This document shows positions 57,842 to 64,000 of a DNA stretch of 64,000 nt, piece by piece (the first letter of the stretch is position 1; the number at the start of each line of letters is the position of its first letter). This DNA comes from Paraphysomonas bandaiensis. Lineage: Eukaryota > Chrysophyceae. Below the pieces are notes generated by a model. That model made no database searches. It saw only the letters and a list, made by a program, of their open reading frames with translations, and was not told where the DNA came from. The stretch is taken from assembly GCA_965644295.1 (NCBI GenBank), contig CBFFRP010000129.1:1-64000 (forward strand). The letters are read 5' to 3'. The translations under genes were made by a program, and so were the position numbers.

Positions 57842-58460
57842 TCATTGTCGAGGACCTGAAGGTTTCATGCGGGCCGGAGATATGGTCCTGTGTGTATGAG
57901 TGGTAGGGTTCATGTGTGCGGTGGACGATGGTCCAGTCTCGGGTCGTCTGCGGATTCCTAGTAATCGTAGCACCCTGGGACGTTTCCATGGCTGTCTACG
58001 TGTTTGACGCAGTCGCGGGAGTAGCCTAGGGGGAACTTTTTGTAGGGTAATGTATCGTCGACTGCGATCTTGGATCATGAGCTTTGCTGCAGCAAAAAGC
58101 GGGAGAAGTAGGCTGATGACCGCTGCTTCAAGGTTGCGCACACCTTGAGGTGTCAGGGACTCATGGATATGATCTCCAAAAATCTTCTCGGTTTGAGCAG
58201 TGGTGATGGTGCCTGTCCAGAATCTCTCCACCTGTGGGAAGGAGGGGCTCCATGCCCTGCTGGAGAGCCACTGTTGTGCATTGGTGGTCCAGTGGGGTAG
58301 ATCCAGATCTCTCAGTGTCTATTGAAGCACGTTTTTGTGGCTGTGAAAGGCAGTCTCCCGTATCTGGGTGATGGTGTCATTTGTGCAGTCTAGGCACATG
58401 TACTAGAGTGAGTCTAGTCGAAATCCGCAGTCAGAACATGCAGCTTTGACCAGAGGTCAA
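57842..58460 (-). pseudogene. decayed retroelement-type coding remnant
   Basis: On the minus strand a frame with two stops reads CSDCGFRLDSL-YMCLDCTND, then TQIRETAFHSHKNVL, LDLPHWTTNAQQWLSSRAW, FPQVERFWTGTITTAQTEKI and VRNLEAAVISLLLPLFAAAK. The Cys pairs followed by a His-rich segment and a W-rich helix recall the C-terminal zinc region of LINE-type reverse transcriptase polyproteins. This is a guess from pattern. Base composition is more GC-rich than the surrounding spacer, which fits an inserted sequence. Open part: 57842-58231 (129 codons). Confidence 0.4.
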
Positions 58461-59229
58461 GACCTTGTTTGGTTTTAGCCCAGTTTCTCCCAATGCTGAA
58501 AAAATTGTCCCATGTCAATGCTGCATTGAGCACTAGTAACTGATCATAGATACAAGCCCATTATCATTTAGCGTAGAAGATTGTTTGTATCTGCACAGTC
58601 ATTTTATCATTTTACTAAGCAATCATCATTGTAAGTGACAGTACAAGGGTCAGTATACACTTTAACCTCAGCACGCAAGGGTAATAGAGCTCATGAGCTT
58701 ACAGCATGTCAGAGATCTTTGACAAAGAACAAACTGAGCACCTCAATAACGATCGTCGCGATACATAGCATAAGGTCTAAAGTAGTTGCAGATATTCAAC
58801 GGCTACAAAATATTCCGGTATAGTGGTGTAATTGACGTTGTGTTGATGTGCGTACAGGTACAGTAGTATGTGTGTGTCGCAAGAATACATCATCCCAAAA
58901 GTATAAGATAATTAATATCTTGCATATATATTTACTCGCCAATAATACGAGTATTGATCAGCCGCCATGCACATGAAAAGATCTCGAATATCAGTAAACG
59001 AATTTATGCTGCCATTACTTTAGTAATACATATAAAGCCGAAGGAAGTAATCGGCAGCAGTGCGCGTAGAGTTATAGGCGCAGAGTATATTCCACTATGC
59101 ATATTCTTACACTTTATCTTTGTATGTACATACAATCTTAATACAAAGAATTATACTATATGCTACACAACTAAGATGTACCCTTGAAACTGGCATAAGT
59201 AGTGTATAATAAGTTGTAAGTTCGCTATA
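58461..59229. other. spacer, no gene seen
   Basis: AT-rich 3' flank of the H15-FKBP gene. Short frames without motifs. Confidence 0.4.
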
Positions 59230-59868
59230 CTATTCCGAAATGTGAGTTAGAGTAATATCAAATACTAGATCAGCGTCTCCTGGAATATCTGGCGCACTGC
59301 CTCTTTTGCCGTAACCTAAAGACGATGGTATCACTACTTTTCTTCTTCCTCCCACACTCATTCCTAAGACACCTTCATCCATACCCTTGATAACATCTCC
59401 CGCTCCAACTGCAAACACGAAAGACTTCCCGCTGTCAAATACATATCCATTGGACTGTAAGGTCCCCTTGTATGCGATCGTACACACACAGCCCTTTTCT
59501 ACTGTTTGAGAACCAGTACCCACAGTTATGTCTTGGATTTCAACTCGTTCCCGGGTATCTTCATACTCAGGATCGCCAGCTACGGTATAAGACTGTTTGT
59601 TCTTCACAAGGATTCCTTTTTCTACACCAGATACCAAAGCCCGCTTGAGAACTTTTATATTGTCAACACCAAATTCTTTCACAATGTACTTGTGTATAGC
59701 AGTGACACTGGAACCTGTGCTTGAGCGGATGGATCTGATGGCTGCTACTGCTCTGTCGAGAGTTGTTTTAGGTACACCAGCACCTTTTGGTTTTCTTTTC
59801 GACGGTTGAGAGATTGTGTCCTCACCCTCATTGCATACGGATACGTCATCAGATTTGCGCTTAGGCAT
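59230..59868 (-). CDS. linker-histone-like H15 domain fused to FKBP prolyl isomerase
   Basis: Intronless, 212 aa. Residues 1-32 are basic and acidic low complexity (KRKSDDV, SKRKPKG). Residues about 33-98 match the winged-helix H15 fold of linker histones: TTLDRAVAAIRSIRSSTGSS, VTAIHKYIVKEFG, LKRALVSGVEKGILVKNKQS. Residues 105-212 are an FKBP domain (VEKGCVCTIAYKGTL, GYVFDSGKSFVFAVGAGDVI, KGMDEGVLGMSVGGRRKVVI, PSSLGYGKRG, LVFDITL). Tyr, Phe-Asp, Val-Ile and LGYG active-site positions are present. The Trp at the base of the classic pocket (G-W-E-x-G) is Met (GMDEG). It is probably a nuclear, chromatin-associated isomerase. The fusion is read directly; the role is inferred. Confidence 0.85.
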   Translation of the reverse strand: MPKRKSDDVSVCNEGEDTISQPSKRKPKGAGVPKTTLDRAVAAIRSIRSSTGSSVTAIHKYIVKEFGVDNIKVLKRALVSGVEKGILVKNKQSYTVAGDPEYEDTRERVEIQDITVGTGSQTVEKGCVCTIAYKGTLQSNGYVFDSGKSFVFAVGAGDVIKGMDEGVLGMSVGGRRKVVIPSSLGYGKRGSAPDIPGDADLVFDITLTHISE

Positions 59869-60118
59869 TTTAATGGATTATGGCATTCAAGCAGTGGACT
59901 CACTGCCTTGTTTTGCTATACTCAATTGTGCCATGAAAAAAGTGGCAGTTTTTTCATGTATAAACCCCGTTTTTTACATATTTCCATGCTACATAATATC
60001 TAGATATCCAACAGTGTGTGTTGAGTGTACAGTATGTCAAGAGATGACACGGTGGTGTTCTCACAGTGCATAGTACATACTTTAGAGGGCCAGGAGGCAC
60101 CGTGTCGTGACTGGTCAT
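59869..60118. promoter_or_regulatory. short divergent spacer, H15-FKBP / Gfa-type protein
   Basis: 250 bp, the shortest head-to-head gap in the window. Only GTACAGTATGTC (near 60028) is reminiscent of the promoter motif. Confidence 0.3.
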
Positions 60119-60547
60119 ATGACGGACTCTTCAGTTATTGTAGCTAAGTGCTATTGTGGGGATGTGGAGTACACTGTATCTCGCAATGTTACACCTTTCA
60201 AATCAGTGTATTGTCATTGTGATTCATGCAGACGTGCTCATGCTGCACCCATGTACCAAGTTATATATATTCCTTCTGGGGACTTCACTATTATCGCCGG
60301 ACGTGAGCTTGTTCAGAGTTTTAGAAAAGAAGGCAGTAGTGTAACACGAGCTTTTTGTCGAAATTGTGGATCCCGCTTGTACAATCTTCTGCAACATCGA
60401 CCGGATTGGTTAGGAGTCTTTCCCTCATTATTTGACGAAGAGACTCAACGGAATATACCTCATAGTATATGTCCCACTGAGCATTACCATAGTGAGGAGG
60501 CTGTCCTTGATTTGAGTAAAATTCATGATGGAATTTCCCGGACGTAA
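60119..60547 (+). CDS. Gfa / CENP-V-type zinc protein (Mss4-like fold)
   Basis: Intronless, 142 aa, starting MTDSSVIVAKCYCGDVEYTV. Zinc ligands follow the family pattern: C-Y-C-G, then CHCDSCRRAHAAP (CxCxxC), then AFCRNCGSRL (CxxC). The region after the last pair is HRPDWLGVFPSLFD. This is the glutathione-dependent formaldehyde-activating enzyme / CENP-V family; most members have no proved activity. An in-frame GTG at 60107 is less likely than the ATG at 60119. It faces away from the H15-FKBP gene. Confidence 0.85.
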   Translation: MTDSSVIVAKCYCGDVEYTVSRNVTPFKSVYCHCDSCRRAHAAPMYQVIYIPSGDFTIIAGRELVQSFRKEGSSVTRAFCRNCGSRLYNLLQHRPDWLGVFPSLFDEETQRNIPHSICPTEHYHSEEAVLDLSKIHDGISRT

Positions 60548-60874
60548 TACGTGTGCGATGTGCAGCCACATACCATATACTTGGATGTATTGTGTTCAGA
60601 TGTATGATGGTTTTGTATGTTATGAAAAATACAGGCGTGGTAGAGTGAGTTTAGGAATATAATATTGATGAATATCACAAGGACGATGAACTTGTTGGTT
60701 GCTCAGTTGTGAATTTTCTGTGCCAGTAACAAATTGGGTTTGTTACAACTAGTGACTGCATTTATTGCTAAATAATCTTTGTTTGGTTGACAAGTTGATG
60801 TGAAATTTGTAGATTCATAAGATATATTTATGAATTTGACATGGTTGTTCCACTTCATAGATGTGTTTATTTAC

Positions 60875-61095
60875 TATAATGTGTTACTAAGTTTTGTGTA
60901 TAGACGTAGACTATAAATTATAAAGTAGAAGTTAGAAGTAAGTGTTACTAAGTAAGTGTCGAAGTGTGATAGTTTTACTAAGTGTGAATAGAACTAAGTG
61001 TTACTAAGTTCGCTAAGTGGCGAATGTTAGTTAATGTAAAAAATAGAACAAACTAAGAAATTACTAAGGAACAGATGGTAAAACATATTACTAAG
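60875..61095 (+). repeat. cluster of degenerate TTACTAAGT repeats
   Basis: About eight dispersed copies of TTACTAAGT or ACTAAG within about 220 bp (for example near 60885, 60945, 60978, 60997, 61004 and 61090), without a fixed period. It occupies the 3' flank of the Gfa-type gene. Confidence 0.6.
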
Positions 61096-61989
61096 TAGAA
61101 GCAAATGATGCAGGAAGAAGTGTTAAATCAACCGACGGAAATGAAGTGGTTTCAGTGAGCTGGTCATGATTCCGTGAATTTTCCAGTTCGGCTGTTCGAG
61201 CTGCCACATGCTGCTGCTCGTTTAAAATATCCATTCTGTTGCGGCGAATATTAGTAACGATTTGAAACAGTTCATCGTATCTGGTCAAGTAAGAGCATGC
61301 AATGTCTGGTATAAGGGATCAAGACTGCAGTCTTCCATGATCGAATACTCTGCAGGATCGTCAGGCAAGGGATTTTTACTTGCGCTCTGGAGTATATTCT
61401 GGATACGATATATAGGAGTTATATGAGCTATACTGGGGATACCCTTCGTGCTAACGAGAACAAAATCGTCCTCATTTTTTCATCATCTTGTCTAGAAAAG
61501 CATCCGCAAAAGCCAATCAGAAATGGAGCTTGCCAATAAAAAAGAGTCACTCTAATACACACTGTGAGGACACGAATATTTGTAGTGATGATAACTCTGA
61601 TTAGATTGCAGTGAAATTGTGATTGTATAGTAATCGCAAATGCTATGCGGCTGACTAAAGTGTGACGTCGAACAGAACATTGAAGTATTGGCAGGCACTG
61701 GTAAATGACAGCGTTTTGGAACTCCAAGAACCAGATTAGGGATGGTTTGAGGGAACAAGTTATCGTCATCCAGCTGAAATCTTGATGTCGTGTTGCTCAG
61801 AATAAAAGAAACCTCAACTTCAATTTTGAAGTAGCAAATGTCACGTACTTAGTTAGTAATTAGGAATACCAATAAGCAATTTGAGAGCAGAGCGAATACA
61901 CTGTGAATTGTGCTATTATTAACTGTGAGTTCGTATAGCAAGCTTCAATACTAACTGTTGTCATCCCCGTATAGGAGGTTGGCTGTCAT
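61091..61989 (-). CDS. possible multi-exon gene of unknown function
   Basis: I see three coding-looking stretches on the minus strand: TTSRFQLDDDNLFPQTIPNL, LVLGVPKRCHLPVPANTSMF (about 61640-61800), then DFVLVSTKGIPSIAHITPIY, RIQNILQSASKNPLPDDPAE (about 61340-61470), and YDELFQIVTNIRRNRMDILN, EQQHVAARTAELENSRNH to a stop at 61091. The second joint works with a 69-nt GT-AG intron (phase 2) giving DPAEYDELFQIV. A first ATG at 61989 (MTANLLYGDDN) lies just downstream, on the minus strand, of a TACTGCTGTA site at 62016, but the joint to the next exon is not solved. No family recognised. It would keep the strand alternation. Confidence 0.4.
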
Positions 61990-62015
61990 TGGAGTGAAAG
62001 CTTGGTTTGATAGTA

Positions 62016-62025
62016 TACTGCTGTA
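62016..62025. promoter_or_regulatory. TACTGCTGTA promoter-type site
   Basis: An exact copy of the motif found in the divergent spacers, 27 bp upstream of the possible minus-strand start at 61989. It supports a promoter here. Confidence 0.4.
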
Positions 62026-62639
62026 TATTGCACTATACTGTGGATGTATAGTATACAGGATATATACAGTGTAGACAGCCAGCTACAGTAGGGTAACGGT
62101 ATACCATTATACGGTGTATGATGACAATACGGTGTAGGATATGTGCAGTCCAATATGTACAGTGGATTGGTATAGAGTAAGGGCATATATATGTGCCCAA
62201 GCAGTGAGCTGTAGGTGTAGTCTGTGATAGAAGATAGATTAGAATGCTAGTCATTATTATCACAGATAACCTCTGATAAAACAAGTTAATAACACTATCA
62301 TTACTATCAACTTGTGGCTTGTTATTGCCTTACAACACTAACTTGTTCTCGAGAGTATGTTATCTGAAGCATGTCGCTCCAGCAGTTGGTTACGATGACC
62401 GGAAGAGCAGAGAGAGTGTATGTATGTATATGGAGTGAAGGAGTGCTGTTTTTGAGTTTGAGGAGACTGTGGAAGAGGAATTGAAAAAGGCTAATTTCAC
62501 GGGTATTTTGGAGAACACAGATCACCAGCCGTTTGCTCCTGTTGTGGCCTTTTGGAGTGTTTATCAAATAAGGAGGCCCTTGTGTACAAAATAATGACTA
62601 TTCGAGTGGTTCAACGGCATAATAGAGGAGTGTAACTAG

Positions 62640-63303
62640 TGCAAGTAATTCTTTGTTGGGGATTTGATTGACTTTTATGGTTTCTTCTGGGTTGATTGGT
62701 TTATAATGTACCAAGGTGGCATCAATATTCCTCCTGCTCTGGCTTTTCCTGAAACATTAGCCTCACCTTCATTGAGCGTTGAGAAGTCAATGACAGAGAT
62801 TGGAATGCGTGGAAAGTGGTGATCTTCGAAACAGGATCTTACGTATCATGATTTTTGCGAATGTCCGGTTGTTGTCTGTGATCGTTAAACATAGAGAACG
62901 ATCAAGAGGGCGATGTTATATTTAGTGAAGAATATGAGTTAGGTCCAGTGGAGTATCGACAGAGTGTATGCAGCGGTTTGTTGGGGTGAATAAGGGTCAG
63001 AATCAATGGGAGGATGCATGCATGATGGCCCTTGTGGATTCAGGAGCAAACAGAAGTTGCTGCTGTGTTGAGGTTGAGAGTATATTTGAGTGTGGGATTG
63101 GCATGGAAATTTGGTTGTACGACAGCCGTATATATTATTACGTAAGGCATATACATCAGTTGGATTATGTTGATATCAGAGCCTTAGTTGAGTGTGAATA
63201 TAATGTTCAGGAGGGTTCAGTAGATGACTCGAGATATGTATCAGGTGTTGGCAATTTAGAAAACGGTGCTTGTTGCCAGGAGCTACTGTTAATCCGTCAG
63301 TGA
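62640..63303 (+). pseudogene. decayed gag-pol remnant with retropepsin-like site
   Basis: The frame at 62968-63303 contains MMALVDSGANRSCC, which fits the DSGA active site of retroviral-type aspartic proteases. Upstream sequence (62640-62960) has no open frame. The plus strand is markedly poor in C and rich in G and T here. I read it as a damaged LTR-retroelement piece. It is distinct from the copia element, whose site reads DSCASN. Confidence 0.45.
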
Positions 63304-64000
63304 TAGAGGAGGTGTATTTACATCAGATGTTTCGCATGTTTGCTACTAGCTAAGGGCAACCTAATCTGTTGCATCGAACAGTTGTTTCCGGGATTCATAT
63401 TGTGATAGTTGGACATATGATTGGATTGGATTATATATATATAATATATGTGTGTGGACGTGTCAAGAAGATATAAATGGGCGTCGTTGGTAAGAGAACA
63501 CGAGGAGTCGGAAGATCTATATTGGCTGCAGTTGTGTCAACTCGTGCGTTTCTATAAATAGATGGTCATGAGGTTAAGGTATTTAGTCTCGTTGCGAGAA
63601 TTGTTGTAGAGCCGGCAGCTCCTGAAGCATAGTTTTAAAAGCTTGCGGTATGGTCGATGCCAACAGTGGATAAAGGAGTACCGGTTGTTCTTGCGCATCA
63701 GTTTCATAAAAGCTTTTAGTGGAGAATATACTCCGTATTATTGGGTAGCGGCCGGTGGTGTCAGTGGTATTGCATCACAGTAGCAGTTAAAATTTTGTGT
63801 TTGTACCGCATGCAGAGTTTGAATTTGGGTATATAGGCTCAACTTGTGGTACAAAAATGGAGCTACACTTGTTTATATATACCGGGTCGAAAGGAAGTGG
63901 AAAGTTCTATGTGCGTGGAGATGTGCGGGTGGTGAAGTTAGGAGTTGAAGATTATGTTAAATGAATGAAAGATTCAGGAGATGGTTCCTACGATTGATGA
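63304..64000. other. right-edge sequence, no gene resolved
   Basis: The G/T-rich plus strand continues with only short frames. A TATA-rich palindromic tract lies near 63434-63450. It may be the continuation of the same decayed retroelement. Confidence 0.35.

Overview
The window is nuclear DNA of a unicellular eukaryote. Its genes are split by many short GT-AG introns (mostly 42-75 nt), it has intronless tRNA-Lys genes with poly-T terminators, and it carries a Ty1/copia retrotransposon. The lineage is uncertain. The ribosomal protein S3A C-terminus, the two-pore channel type and one large conserved protein recall sequences I associate with stramenopiles, but nothing here proves that.

Layout. 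A broken gag fragment lies at the left edge. Twenty protein genes follow with strictly alternating strands (- + - + ...), so they form ten head-to-head pairs separated by convergent spacers. The pairs are: secreted DUF4874-like protein / two-pore K+ channel-like protein; PH-J-PDZ coiled-coil protein / transportin-3-like karyopherin; ethanolamine kinase / ribosomal protein S3A; 5-oxoprolinase / S41-like protease; glutathione synthetase / small coiled-coil protein, with two tRNA-Lys genes between them; Cgr1-type rRNA processing protein / EF-hand protein; ENT-type transporter / methylthioadenosine nucleosidase with a membrane tail; eIF3g / IQ-coiled-coil protein; large conserved protein / basic nucleolar-type protein; H15-FKBP fusion / Gfa-CENP-V-type zinc protein. 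A weaker 21st gene (61091-61989, minus) would continue the alternation.

Divergent spacers (250-720 bp between start codons) are shared promoter regions. Most contain one to four copies of TACAGCAGTA or its complement TACTGCTGTA, a likely lineage-specific promoter element. Convergent spacers hold all the mobile DNA: at least four copies of an interspersed repeat of about 570 bp (called R here), a 5350-bp copia element with matching LTRs and a 5-bp target duplication inserted inside one R copy, a 288-bp direct duplication, and a decayed retroelement coding remnant. The right end (about 60.6-64 kb) is C-poor on the plus strand and includes a decayed retropepsin-like reading frame.

Functions. 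Two gamma-glutamyl-cycle enzymes (5-oxoprolinase and glutathione synthetase) lie close together. The other genes are mainly housekeeping: ribosome and rRNA processing, translation initiation, nuclear import, phospholipid synthesis and methionine salvage. Unusual domain combinations are PH-J-PDZ and linker-histone-like H15-FKBP. Exon limits were worked out by hand from reading frames, GT-AG sites and family knowledge; none has been checked against transcripts.
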